Source: Fervidibacter sinensis (lineage in GTDB: Bacteria; Armatimonadota; Fervidibacteria; Fervidibacterales; Fervidibacteraceae). From it: DNA of 64,000 nucleotides. Position 1 is the first letter of the stretch; each line of letters starts with the position of its first letter. Shown here in pieces: positions 53,771-61,823 of the stretch. The notes beneath the pieces are model-generated. The model was not told the DNA's origin. It was given only the letters and a program-made list of their open reading frames with translations, and did no database searches. The DNA lies in assembly GCA_032161045.1 (NCBI GenBank), contig JAVHTH010000001.1; one strand, 5' to 3'. Both the position numbers and the translations under genes were made by a program.

Positions 53771-54256
53771 TCAATGGCTCTCCTCACCCATCTCTTCCTC
53801 AAGTTGTTGCATCAACCTGCGGAAGCGCTCAAGTTCGTTGCGCTCGCTCTCTTCATCTTCCATGCTCAAGTCCATCAACGATTCAATGACATTGCCGGAG
53901 ATGTAAATGGGAGCACCTGTTCGGAGTGCCAGTGCCAAGGCGTCGCTGGGGCGTGAGTCTATCTCGTGGGATTTGCCTTCGTGTTCAAGGTAAATGGTTG
54001 CGTAATAGGTGCTGTCAATGAGGTCATGAATGACAACTCTGACGACTTTGACACCAAGTTGCTCCAACATGTTTCGCATCAAGTCGTGGGTGAGTGGTCG
54101 TGGTGGCTTCTCTCCGCGCAATTCCAAGGCAATCGCCCACGCTTCTGCCTGCCCGATCCAAATGGGCAAGACGCGATTGCTCTCTGGCTCCCGGAGAATG
54201 ACGACCGGGCGATTGAATAGGTCTTGAGCGACAGTTTCAACCTTAACTTCCAACAT
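53771..54256 (-). CDS. Bifunctional nuclease (DUF151) family protein, 161 aa
   Basis: DUF151 proteins include a plant nuclease and a Thermotoga structure, but their bacterial role is uncertain. Characteristic stretches are RPVVILREPESNRVLPIWIG, EAWAIALELRGEKPPRPLTH, DLIDSTYYATIYLE and IDSRPSDALALALRTGAPIY. The C-terminal 35 residues are acidic and helical, about what is seen in relatives with a UVR-like extension. ATG 54256 follows GCGAGGGTGATCACG. Its stop is only 3 bases from the convergent oxidoreductase stop. Confidence 0.87.
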   Translation of the reverse strand: MLEVKVETVAQDLFNRPVVILREPESNRVLPIWIGQAEAWAIALELRGEKPPRPLTHDLMRNMLEQLGVKVVRVVIHDLIDSTYYATIYLEHEGKSHEIDSRPSDALALALRTGAPIYISGNVIESLMDLSMEDEESERNELERFRRLMQQLEEEMGEESH

Positions 54257-54319
54257 CGTGATCACCCTCGCTTTTTGTGTGCTCTCAACTGCCATTATGG
54301 CAATCGTCAACGGAAGATG

Positions 54320-54559
54320 CTACTTTAAGCGATCGCGCAGTTCAGGGGGAAGTGGGCGAAAGATTTCGTCCTCTCGTTGAATGCTTTTCAACGCCTCGTT
54401 GAACCTTTGCCATCGCCGCCAAGCAATCCAGAGGAGAACAGGCACACAAGCCCAAAGGGCAATTCTGAGCCACCACTGCTGCAAACCCAAAATTGGGACC
54501 CAAAGCAACGCTAACGCAACAAAAATTATTGCCGTCTCAACCCATTCCACTTTGCTCAT
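54320..54559 (-). CDS. Small two-helix membrane protein, 79 aa
   Basis: ATG 54559 follows GAGGGAGATGAAATGAA. Two hydrophobic helices (residues about 9-24 and 30-47, IIFVALALLWVPILGL and WLRIALWACVPVLLWIAW) precede a charged tail, RRWQRFNEALKSIQREDEIF. It lies 64 bases upstream of the bifunctional-nuclease gene on the same strand, so the two may be co-transcribed. No family is recognised. Confidence 0.6.
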   Translation of the reverse strand: MSKVEWVETAIIFVALALLWVPILGLQQWWLRIALWACVPVLLWIAWRRWQRFNEALKSIQREDEIFRPLPPELRDRLK

Positions 54560-54929
54560 TTCATTTCATCTCCCTCGCGTTCTGGCAGAACGCTGTTGCG
54601 ATTGTAGCACACGAATCTCGGGAACGACGCAAAGGCAAATCCTACATTGCTCTTCAACTTTTCGGCGAGGTGAACACTCGTTTTTGTGTTTCGCTGTTTG
54701 ACTTCTGCTGGGCACATCTATTTTGTGCCTTACGGTGAACTTTCAAACCCGCCCGTAACCTGCTTAGCGTGTTTTTGGACTAAACTGGTAGGCATTGATT
54801 TGTTTGCGCAGGTGTGCTAAAATGAATAGCGCTCAATTCAGGTGAGCGTCAAATGTGAAGGCTTCCGTTAAGGAGCAGCCTTTGAAGAGCAATTGAGGAA
54901 GGTTCGTTTCGCGAAAAATTTTTTGCTGT
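54560..54929. other. Intergenic gap upstream of tRNA-Lys
   Basis: There is no supported gene in these 370 bases. The only clear feature is a promoter-like pair at 54795-54823, about 107 bases before the tRNA. Confidence 0.6.
54795..54823 (+). promoter_or_regulatory. Sigma-70-like promoter, probably for tRNA-Lys
   Basis: TTGATT and TAAAAT are separated by 17 bases, close to the consensus TTGACA-17-TATAAT. It lies about 107 bases upstream of the tRNA on the same strand. It is the best-matching promoter in the window. Confidence 0.55.
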
Positions 54930-55005
54930 GCGCCGGTAGCTCAGTCGGCAGAGCACCGGACTTTTAATCCGGGGGTCGCAGGTTCAATTCCTGCCCGGCG
55001 CACCA
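54930..55005 (+). tRNA. tRNA-Lys(UUU), CCA encoded
   Basis: The cloverleaf is complete: acceptor GCGCCGG/CCGGCGC, D stem GCUC/GAGC, anticodon stem CCGGA/UCCGG with loop CUUUUAA (anticodon UUU), variable region GGGUC, T stem GCAGG/CCUGC with loop UUCAAUU, discriminator A and encoded CCA. The 3' end is next to a tyrosine recombinase, so this gene is a likely integration site. Confidence 0.97.
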
Positions 55006-55046
55006 ATTCCCAGAAAACCAAGAAAAACTTGGGATTTCCCACCATC

Positions 55047-55120
55047 CCCCCTCTTGACAAACCCCTCTCAACCTCCGAAAAAGTCTGGGGGTCACAGCGA
55101 TTACATTCCTGTCAAGGGGG
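55047..55120. repeat. Inverted repeat between tRNA-Lys and the integrase
   Basis: CCCCCCTCTTGACA (from about 55047 to 55060) and TGTCAAGGGGG (55110-55120) form an inverted repeat, with TGTCAAG perfect plus C/G runs, just before the recombinase start. It may be a recombinase or regulator binding site. Confidence 0.5.
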
Positions 55121-55129
55121 TATTGACAA

Positions 55130-56062
55130 ATGTTTGAACACTCTTGGGAAGGTGTGATAAACTCCTTCATCTTCTCAAGGGAAGTAACCGGAAGGTCTAA
55201 AAGGACCATTGAAACCTACAAGTCCCACCTTCTTTCCTTCGCCCTCTTCCACTCCCAAAACAACCTACCCTGTCTCTCTCCCCTCAACTGCAAGAACGAT
55301 TGTGTTGAGAGGTTCTTCGGTCAAATCATATCAAAGGGGAGAAGGAAGATAACCGTCCACGCCTACTTCCGTTCACTAAGAGCCTTCTTCCGTTGGTTGA
55401 GATACATCGGACTTAGGGAGGACAACCCCATGGAGAAAATCAGCCCACCGAAGGTTGAGGAACCTTTACCAAAAACCGTCACCGAAGAACACTTCCTCTC
55501 CTCCATCAAACAAATAACACCTCAAAGGTTCAAAAACCACCTGACCTACTTAACCATCTTCGTCCTCCTTTACGACACCGGGATGAGACTAAGTGAGGCG
55601 TTAAACTTGAGGATTGAGGACATTGACTTTCAAGGGAAGTTTGTCAAGGTTACGGGGAAGGGGGGTAAACAGAGGTTCGTCCCGATAAGTGGTAAGACCT
55701 GTTCACTTTTGTTGAAGTTGATTTCTTTGAGGGTCTCCCTCGGCGCCCGACCTGATGACCTCGTCTTCATCACTTCAAACGGAACACCTTTCTCAAGGAG
55801 GAACATCCACCGGATTTGGAACAAGGTTCAAAGGGGTGCCGGTCTAAAACCTTTACCGATTCATGGTCTAAGACACGGTTTTGCGAGGTCTTGGTTGGTC
55901 TCAGGGGGTGACGCCTTCAGCCTTAAAATCATCCTCGGTCACTCAAGTCCCATTGTGACTCAAAGGTATGTCAAGTTCTTCGGTTCAGACCTTCAAAAAC
56001 TTCACCAAAGACATTCACCCATTGAGAAGTTGAAGTTTGAAGTTAAGGGGGTGAAAGTTTGA
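55130..56062 (+). CDS. Tyrosine recombinase / integrase (XerC/D-like), 310 aa
   Basis: Site-specific recombinase with all catalytic residues in place: R153 (TGMRLSEALNLR), K177 (VTGKGGKQRF), H245 and R248 (PIHGLRHGFARS), H271 (LGHSSPIVTQ) and nucleophile Y280. The N-terminal SAM-like DNA-binding domain (residues 1-100) precedes it. ATG 55130 follows AAGGGGGTATTGACAA and starts 125 bases after the tRNA-Lys. Arg codons are almost all AGG/AGA, unlike the chromosomal flanks. The location is typical of an integrative element inserted at a tRNA gene. Confidence 0.92.
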   Translation: MFEHSWEGVINSFIFSREVTGRSKRTIETYKSHLLSFALFHSQNNLPCLSPLNCKNDCVERFFGQIISKGRRKITVHAYFRSLRAFFRWLRYIGLREDNPMEKISPPKVEEPLPKTVTEEHFLSSIKQITPQRFKNHLTYLTIFVLLYDTGMRLSEALNLRIEDIDFQGKFVKVTGKGGKQRFVPISGKTCSLLLKLISLRVSLGARPDDLVFITSNGTPFSRRNIHRIWNKVQRGAGLKPLPIHGLRHGFARSWLVSGGDAFSLKIILGHSSPIVTQRYVKFFGSDLQKLHQRHSPIEKLKFEVKGVKV

Positions 56063-56281
56063 ACAGAACCGTGAGGGAAAATAAGGTAACTTTTTCGGTG
56101 TAGGGAAACTCATGTAGGGAACTTTAAGGACATTCTTGAGGGTGAATTCCCCTCTATCTGAAATTGGTGAAAAACACTCAAACCGTTCCCTTTTGTCACT
56201 GACAAAATACACGCCCGGTCGCCATTTAGGGTCTTAAAGACCCCAAAGACCATGACATCAGAAATCAGGGAGGTGAGGTGA
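56063..56281. other. Gap between integrase and nuclease module 1
   Basis: These 219 bases contain no supported gene and no clear promoter. GGGAGGTGAGGTGA lies just before the nuclease start at 56282. Confidence 0.5.
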
Positions 56282-57073
56282 ATGAACAAGGAACAAATCA
56301 GGGAAAGGTTGATGGAATTTTTCAACAAGGGAAACGGGTCAAGTTCAGGTAAACTGAAACTGAGTCAAATCCACCTGTGTCCGAGGTATCAGTGGTTTTC
56401 GCTTAATGAAGGGAACAAACCCACCAACCTTGAAACTTTAGGTCACCACCTTAAAGGTTTGGTTTGGAAGGATTGGTTGAGGAGGGAGATTTTCGTTGAC
56501 GCCGAGTATCAAAGGGAAGTCAGGTTGATGGGGGTAAGGGGTTTCATTGACTTCTTTTTCCCAGAAACTTCAACGGTCCTTGAAGTCAAAGCGACCAACT
56601 CTTCTTCCGTCCCTTTCCTTCCCGACCTCCAACACATCTACCAAGTCGCAACTTACATGTTGGCTTTGAAGGAAGAAGGGGTAAGGGAACCGAAAGGTTT
56701 GATTCTCTACATCCCTGTTGACAAACCATCGCTCATGCTTGAGACGATTTGGGAGGTTGAGTTGGAGGAGGAGTTTGAGTTGATGTTGAGGGAGAGGGTC
56801 AGGGAAATGATTGAAGCGACCGAAAGGGAAGTTGAACCCGATATACCTGATGGTTTCAGACCTGAAAGTGAACCTTGTTCTGGTTCAAGATACGGCAAAC
56901 CTTTCATCTGTCCCTTCCATCAGTTTTGTTGGGGTGAAGACTCAATTTCCATTATCGCCGGCGAAATCGTTGACGAGTTAGGGGATTGGGTTGAGGTTTA
57001 CGAGGAAATCGTGGGTATGTTTGGACCGTTCATGGAGAGAAGGAAATGGTTTGAAGGTAAATTGAAGGATTAG
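56282..57073 (+). CDS. Cas4/Dna2-like Fe-S PD-(D/E)XK nuclease, copy 1, 263 aa
   Basis: Predicted DNA exonuclease. An N-terminal Cys (C33 in LSQIHLCPRYQWF) and three C-terminal ones (C199, C210, C216 in EPCSGSRYGKPFICPFHQFC) are placed as the 4Fe-4S ligands of Cas4, AddB and Dna2. The nuclease core is GVRGFIDFFFP (D90), VLEVKAT (E101, K103) and HIYQVATYML (Q121-x3-Y125, the QxxxY motif). This matches the Cas4 layout (about 200-260 aa). No cas1, cas2 or CRISPR repeat is near. ATG 56282 follows GGGAGGTGAGGTGA. Purine-rich codon use and proximity to the integrase suggest it came with the element. Confidence 0.78.
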   Translation: MNKEQIRERLMEFFNKGNGSSSGKLKLSQIHLCPRYQWFSLNEGNKPTNLETLGHHLKGLVWKDWLRREIFVDAEYQREVRLMGVRGFIDFFFPETSTVLEVKATNSSSVPFLPDLQHIYQVATYMLALKEEGVREPKGLILYIPVDKPSLMLETIWEVELEEEFELMLRERVREMIEATEREVEPDIPDGFRPESEPCSGSRYGKPFICPFHQFCWGEDSISIIAGEIVDELGDWVEVYEEIVGMFGPFMERRKWFEGKLKD

Positions 57074-57265
57074 ATGAAGGGGAAAGAAAACTCTGGTAAG
57101 ACCGTTGAGGTGAGGGGAAAGAGATGGAGGTTGATATTGGTCAAGGGGTTTAGGGAGGAAGTTGATTTGAAGGGGATGAGGGAAGTCTTCGGCGATGAAC
57201 CTCTGAGACCTTTCATCAAGAAAATACCGTTCGTGAGGTTGAAGTGGGAGAAGATTAAGGATTGA
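57074..57265 (+). CDS. Small basic protein paired with nuclease copy 1, 63 aa
   Basis: ATG 57074 comes directly after the nuclease stop (TAGATG), so translation is coupled. The sequence VEVRGKRWRLILVKGFREEV, then DLKGMREVFGDEPLRPFIKK and VRLKWEKIKD, matches the last 55 or so residues of the module-2 product (VVKSEKWAVVMTKVEKEFVD then DLMKRILDRKTLDRLIKRV and KVGWAKKRR). It is thus a conserved domain, separate here and fused there. Function unknown; a DNA-binding or accessory factor for the nuclease is inference. Confidence 0.65.
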   Translation: MKGKENSGKTVEVRGKRWRLILVKGFREEVDLKGMREVFGDEPLRPFIKKIPFVRLKWEKIKD

Positions 57266-57302
57266 CGAATTGAACCAAATTTCAAGTAGCAGGTGAAGTA
57301 GG

Positions 57303-58375
57303 ATGGAAACGGAAAAGGAACAAATTTTGAGTAAGTTGGGCGAAATTTTTGTCAAAGTGAAAGGGTTGAGGGAAAGGGGATTGGATTTAAGTTGCATCCA
57401 CATTTGCCCAAGATATCAGTGGTTTTTGTTGAAGAACTGTGAGAGATTGGTGGAGGGGAAAGATGTTGAACCTGAAGTTTACGACTACGCCCTCCTTGAA
57501 ACCGTTTGGGAGAAATACCTTAGGCAGTTTCTTCCAGCAGAGGTTATATACCAAAGGGAAGTTGAACTGATGGGAGTTAAGGGGACAATTGACTTCTTCT
57601 TCCCAAAAAGTTCACTGGTTCTTGAGGTCAAAGTCACAACATATTCATCCTTGGCATCAAAACCCGACCGCCATCACATCTGTCAGGTTGTAGCATACAT
57701 GATGGGATTGAAAGATGAGGGGATAGAGACACCAAGGGGTTTGCTCCTTTACATCCCCATAGATAGACCTACCCTGATTTTCACCGATTTCCTTTCACCC
57801 AATCCGAGGATTTTTTCTTCCAAAATATGTCGCCCAATCTTCTTCTCTCTTCTTCTCTGCCTACAGCCTTATGGAGAATGTTTTTTAGGGAGAGGGCGAA
57901 AGAGATGGCGAGTTTGATAGAGATGGATGAACCTCCAAAGTGGGGCAGTCCAAATAGTGAACCTTGCGTCAATTTCCACCGCAGTAGACCTTACATCTGT
58001 CCATTCTACGACCAATGTTGGGGTGAACGGGGAGTTTTGGAGAATGTATCAAGGTTGATTGACGATGTGGGTGAATGGATGGAAGTTTACAAGGAAATTC
58101 GCAGGATTTTCGACCCGATCTTCAAAAGGAAGAGATGGGTTGAGGAGGAAATCAAGAAGAGGTTCAGACAAAGAAGGTCAATTGGGAACATTGTTGTCAA
58201 GAGTGAGAAGTGGGCGGTAGTTATGACGAAAGTGGAGAAAGAATTCGTTGATGTTGATTTGATGAAACGGATTTTGGACCGGAAAACATTGGATAGGCTC
58301 ATAAAGAGGGTTCGTGTGATTAAAGTCGGATGGGCGAAGAAGAGGAGAGCGAAGGTTCACAGGGGGTTCATTTGA
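57303..58375 (+). pseudogene. Cas4/Dna2-like nuclease copy 2, frameshifted, with fused small basic domain
   Basis: Frame 1 (ATG 57303 to 57917) encodes the N-terminal half: LSCIHICPRYQWFLL (C35), GVKGTIDFFFP (D97), VLEVKVT (E108, K110), HICQVVAYMM (Q128-x3-Y132) and LLYIPIDRPTLIF. From about 57880 homology moves to the frame of 57827-58375, FFRERAKEMASLIEMDEPPK, with C-terminal Cys residues (SEPCVNFHRS, PYICPFYDQCWGE). This is followed without a stop by the small-domain sequence of module 1. The 100 bases between (57780-57880) are pyrimidine-rich in the coding strand and match neither. Either the gene is broken, or the two parts are separate polypeptides. Confidence 0.65.
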
Positions 58376-58587
58376 GTTGTCACAACAGTTTGACCTAATC
58401 CCATCGTCCCCAACTTCCCAACATGAACCCATTCCATCAAACGAAGCAAAGGAACAAACGATGAAAGTTCCTCACCTTCAAACTCAGCCCAACCAACAAC
58501 TCCTCCTATCTTCAACCTCTCTCCTTGCCTCCTTGAAAACCTTCGCATTATTTTTGCGGGAAGGTTTACTTTTACGAGTTTGAATTT

Positions 58588-58770
58588 TTGGAGATGGAGA
58601 ATTCAAAACCTCGGTTTGAGCCACAGGAAATTTGGGAGAAGGTTCAAGAATTTGCCCAGCATCTCATCGCTGAGGTCATTAAACAAAAACCTCCTTCACC
58701 TTACACCATCAAAGTCTCTTTGACCCCTGCAAGTTCTTTTGACGAGTTTGAACAAGAGGCGGAGTCTTGA
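58588..58770 (+). CDS. Possible small acidic-tailed protein of the element, about 60 aa
   Basis: An open frame (TTG 58588 or ATG 58594) encodes a helical PQEIWEKVQEFAQHLIAEVI followed by a Pro/Ser stretch and SSFDEFEQEAES. There is no good ribosome binding site and no recognised family. It is the last plausible gene of the element before the palindromic repeats. Coding status uncertain. Confidence 0.35.
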   Translation: MEMENSKPRFEPQEIWEKVQEFAQHLIAEVIKQKPPSPYTIKVSLTPASSFDEFEQEAES

Positions 58771-59461
58771 TTGGATGAATTTTCCCTGAACAAGGTGAGT
58801 GAGATGGGTAGGGTTTAGTGCGTCAAGGATTCCCCTTTGGGTGCGGAGTGCAGTGTGCTGAGTGCAGGGTTTATAGGAGTTGCGCAGTTTAATGGTAGGG
58901 GCGCATGAAATGAGCCCGAAAAAGCGGGCGTGTTTCACACGCCCCTACAAAACCAACTCAAAGTCAGGTCAAATTTGGGTGCGGAGTGCGATGTGATGAG
59001 TGCGGGGTTTTAAAAATTTTGCCGTTTTCAACTCCGAACGCTGAACGCAGCACGCTCAACGCATTTCCGCCGTCCCCTCAAGTGGGTGCGGTGTGCGGAG
59101 TGCTAAGTGCGGGGTTTCAAATCTTTTTGTTGCCATTTCAACCCCGCACTCTGAACCCAGCACCCCGCACCCATTTCCGCTGTCCCCTCAAGGTCGGGTC
59201 GGAACATATGCCAATGTTGCAGCATGCCGTCACGCCAAAAAGTCGCCGTCCCCTCAAGGTCGGGTCAAAAGTTGGTGCGGAGTGCGGTGTGCTGAGTGCG
59301 AAGTCTCAACCTCTTTTCCCTATTGCCGTTTTCAACCTCAAACTCCGATCTCCGAAAAATCTGACCCCATTCCACTCTTCGGTTTTCAAGGTGCAAAAAC
59401 AGGTTAGGTTGAGTGCAAGTTTATCATAACTCAAAGGCAATGTCAAGACCTGACAGTTCCC
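58771..59461. repeat. Palindromic repeat region, about four imperfect units
   Basis: There is no supported gene. Units opening GTGCGGAGTGC...GAGTGCGGGGTTT start at 58841, 58979, 59086 and 59275. In the middle two units they are followed by a mirror part (AACCCCGCACTC...CAGCACCCCGCAC, or CTCCGAACGCTGAACGCAGCACG) so that each forms a long imperfect hairpin. CGTCCCCTCAAG words follow at 59071, 59181 and 59248. A GTAGGGGC...GCCCCTAC element is embedded at 58895-58948. Confidence 0.75.
58895..58948. repeat. GTAGGGC-type inverted-repeat element, copy 4
   Basis: GTAGGGGCGCATGAAATGAGCCCG then AAAAAGCGGGCGTGTTTCACACGCCCCTAC. The ends match the other copies; the inside has CATGAAATGAGCCCG and a CGTGTTTCACACG hairpin. 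It sits inside the palindromic region. Confidence 0.7.
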
Positions 59462-59623
59462 TCACGCCGAAAAACCTTCTTCGTCCCACCTTTGCTCGTC
59501 CAAAATAGCGATGCCAACCGCTGAAACTTTGTCGGTTTCTGGGTTAAGTCCTGTTGTTTCAATGTCCAAAACGATGACGGAGGCTACGGCTTTGACTTGG
59601 GTCGGGTTAGGTTGGGAATTTCG
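59462..59623 (-). pseudogene. Remnant of a DEDD-type 3'-5' exonuclease (RNase H-like)
   Basis: On the minus strand an open frame with no start codon, bounded upstream by a TGA, encodes ASVIVLDIETTGLNPETDKV then SAVGIAILDEQRWDEEGFSA and a stop. DIETTG with the following hydrophobic strand is motif I of DnaQ-like exonucleases (D-x-E). The fragment is about 50 codons against 160 or more in an intact domain. It retains only the first motif, so it cannot be active. Its parent gene, function and age are unclear. Confidence 0.6.
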
Positions 59624-59729
59624 TCAATTGATCGTTGGTCTTGAAGGTTGGAAGTGGCAAGGTTTCGGTTTGTCATTCCCACTCAGGGGTCACAGTCTCG
59701 TCAGAGCAGCGGTTGGTCACTGTTTTTAA

Positions 59730-60113
59730 CGCCGTTGCTACTGACTTCATTTCTCTGGCTTAAGGTCAGGCGGGGTTAACACAAAGTCGGACGGATAGCG
59801 TGTCGGGCTCAAGTGAGTTATCAGGCGGTTGGTTTGGCAATTTGTCGGGATTAAGGCACAATTGAGCAAATCCATTCACCTACAATAGCCTGATGCTCAC
59901 TTTGTGACGGTCGGGTCACAAGGTTAAAACGAACGAAGCATTGGGATTATCTTTGACCGTTTGCGTCGCCATGCTAAGTCGGGTCTCAATCTCGTTCCGC
60001 TTTTAGGTTTATTGGTCCAATCTCTCACTCACGCAAAATCTGCCTCGCCAAAGTGCGCTAATTTCCTTCGGTTCGGGACTATCGGTTACAGGCGCTTAAT
60101 TTTCAAACGGCTT
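59730..60113. other. Gap with no recognisable gene between the exonuclease remnant and dapA
   Basis: There is no clear gene, repeat or tRNA-derived sequence in these 384 bases. If the element's right attachment site is here, it is not a copy of the tRNA-Lys 3' end long enough to see by eye. Confidence 0.5.
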
Positions 60114-61016
60114 CTACAACTTCCCAATTGCTTGAAGCGCTTTCTTGATGGTCTCGGTTTCGGCATCGGTGCATGGAACAAGTGGCAAGCGTGGGGCACC
60201 GACTTTGAAACCGAGCAGGTTCAGCGCCGCTTTGATCGGGGCAGGATTGGGGCTTGTCGGTGGGAACAAAGCACGGACAAGCGGCATCAATTTGAAGTGA
60301 ATTTGCCTTGCCGTTTGCAAATCACCTTTCTCAAGCGCTTCAATCATTTGCTTGCATTCTTGCCCACAGATGTGCGAGACAACGCTGATGACACCAACCC
60401 CACCTAAGGCGACAATGTGGAAAGTATCTTCATCGTTTCCACTCCAAACCGCAAAACCTTCAGGCGCTTTGGCGCAAATATCGGCAACTTGCTTCATGTC
60501 ACCGCTCGCTTCTTTAATGCCCACGATGTTCGGGACTTCCTCCGCAAGCCTCAGAGTCGTGCTGGCTTCAATGTTGCGCCCTGTTCGGCTCGGGATGTTG
60601 TAGATGATGACAGGTAGAGATGTCGCTTGAGCGACTGTTTTGAAATGCTGGAACAAGCCTTCTTGGTTCGGGCGGTTGTAGTAGGGGCAAACGAGCAAAA
60701 TCCCATCAACCCCGATTTGCTCTGCTTCTTTCGTCAACTCAACGCTCTCGGCAGTGTTATAGTTGCCCGTGCCCGCAATTACCTTCGCCCGACCTGCTGC
60801 CGCTTGCTTGACAACTCGGAAAAGTTCAAGTTTCTCTTTGTGCGACAAAGTTGGTGACTCACCAGTCGTGCCAGCAACGACGATGCCTTCCGAACCTGTT
60901 TGAATTAAGTGCTCAACAAGTCTTTCCGCTTCAGAGTAGTTGACTTGTCCATCCCCATCAAAAGGTGTGACCATTGCCGTGATGACTCGTCCCAACGCTC
61001 GTCCGTTCTTGCCCAT
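60114..61016 (-). CDS. dapA: 4-hydroxy-tetrahydrodipicolinate synthase
   Basis: Condenses pyruvate with aspartate semialdehyde in lysine and diaminopimelate synthesis. The 300-residue aldolase-like barrel has GRVITAMVTPFDGDG, the pyruvate site GTTGESPTLS (T50-T51), VIIYNIPSRTGRNI (Y139, general acid) and VGIKEASGD (K168, Schiff base). ATG 61016 follows GCGAGGGGTGATGAAG. No other lysine gene is adjacent. It marks the return to ordinary chromosomal sequence to the right of the element. Confidence 0.96.
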   Translation of the reverse strand: MGKNGRALGRVITAMVTPFDGDGQVNYSEAERLVEHLIQTGSEGIVVAGTTGESPTLSHKEKLELFRVVKQAAAGRAKVIAGTGNYNTAESVELTKEAEQIGVDGILLVCPYYNRPNQEGLFQHFKTVAQATSLPVIIYNIPSRTGRNIEASTTLRLAEEVPNIVGIKEASGDMKQVADICAKAPEGFAVWSGNDEDTFHIVALGGVGVISVVSHICGQECKQMIEALEKGDLQTARQIHFKLMPLVRALFPPTSPNPAPIKAALNLLGFKVGAPRLPLVPCTDAETETIKKALQAIGKL

Positions 61017-61089
61017 CTTCATCACCCCTCGCTTAGTGGTTCAACAGTATCGTCGCCCGTTTTGGCGACGGTCATTGCCTTCAACTTTT

Positions 61090-61734
61090 TCAACCGCCAT
61101 TCGGCTTCCATGCGGCGATAAGTTGCTCTACAGCATCCCAGTCAGTATTCGGTGACGGTTGTAAATCACCGTCTTGTCCGCAAAGGACATTTTCCGAGAG
61201 CGCCCATTTCTTCAGAGCAGGACTGCTCCATCGGGCGCCGCTGACCAGTGGAACAGCCCAAAAACCGGCACGGCGGGCAATCTGTGCTCGCTCAAGAGAC
61301 CGTTGAACATCTTCGCGTGAAACTGTCGTTGAAATTTCACAAACCAGCAAAATGGTTTGACCTGCAAACCTTCCCCGCCTTACCTCGCCTAACAACAACA
61401 GGTCAGCCCTAAGAAGTTCGTTAACCTCCTTAGCACTGACTTTGCCCTTTGCTTCAGCCTCATCCAATTTTCCAAAGACTGCATCTTCGTCTTCACGGAT
61501 GTTCCTAACCAATCTCCCGAGAAACCTTCTCGCCTTGCGAGCAAATTCGCTTTCTTTTAAGGCACCCCTCAACTCACCCAAAGTGCTTTCAATCCTCATC
61601 AACCTTTCATCCACGCCTTTCATCCAAGCCTCAAAGTTGGGTGGCAGCAAAATTCGCCTGAGTTCGTCGCGGAGCCATTCGTTTTGCTGTAACAACTCAA
61701 TCAGGCGCAAAACATCCTTCGTCGTTAGAGCCAT
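61090..61734 (-). CDS. Hypothetical protein, possible PD-(D/E)XK-like fold, 214 aa
   Basis: ATG 61734 follows GGTGATGCTTC. An N-terminal helical, charged region (LIELLQQNEWLRDELRRILL then ERLMRIESTLGEL) is followed by ILLVCEISTTVSREDVQRSL and RAQIARRAGFWAVPLVSG. The strand-E-x-S pattern and the helix after it resemble DUF3782-type proteins with restriction-endonuclease-like folds (strand-E-x-K/S then helix). This is a weak comparison. It shares the strand with dapA, 73 bases upstream of it. Confidence 0.6.
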   Translation of the reverse strand: MALTTKDVLRLIELLQQNEWLRDELRRILLPPNFEAWMKGVDERLMRIESTLGELRGALKESEFARKARRFLGRLVRNIREDEDAVFGKLDEAEAKGKVSAKEVNELLRADLLLLGEVRRGRFAGQTILLVCEISTTVSREDVQRSLERAQIARRAGFWAVPLVSGARWSSPALKKWALSENVLCGQDGDLQPSPNTDWDAVEQLIAAWKPNGG

Positions 61735-61823
61735 GAAGCATCACCGTTTACCCAAAGTTGCAAAATTCCGTTCGGCGCTACAATGATAGCGCAATCCGAC
61801 GGCGAAAGGACGGTGAACCTAAC

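Noticed and set aside
58377..58583. A 68-residue plus-strand open frame after nuclease module 2
   Set aside because: It starts at TTG without a ribosome binding site, is Ser/Pro/Gln-rich with no recognisable fold, and its coding signal is weaker than that of the neighbours.
59511..59729. A 72-residue plus-strand open frame
   Set aside because: The opposite strand carries a clear exonuclease motif in this place, and the plus frame has no supporting feature.
55006..60113. Direct repeat of the tRNA-Lys 3' end as right attachment site
   Set aside because: I looked for GGTTCAATTCCTGCC and nearby sequence up to dapA and did not see a copy; the right end of the element remains undefined.
59961..60407. 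A 148-residue plus-strand open frame near dapA
   Set aside because: It overlaps the end of dapA on the opposite strand and has no ribosome binding site or family resemblance.
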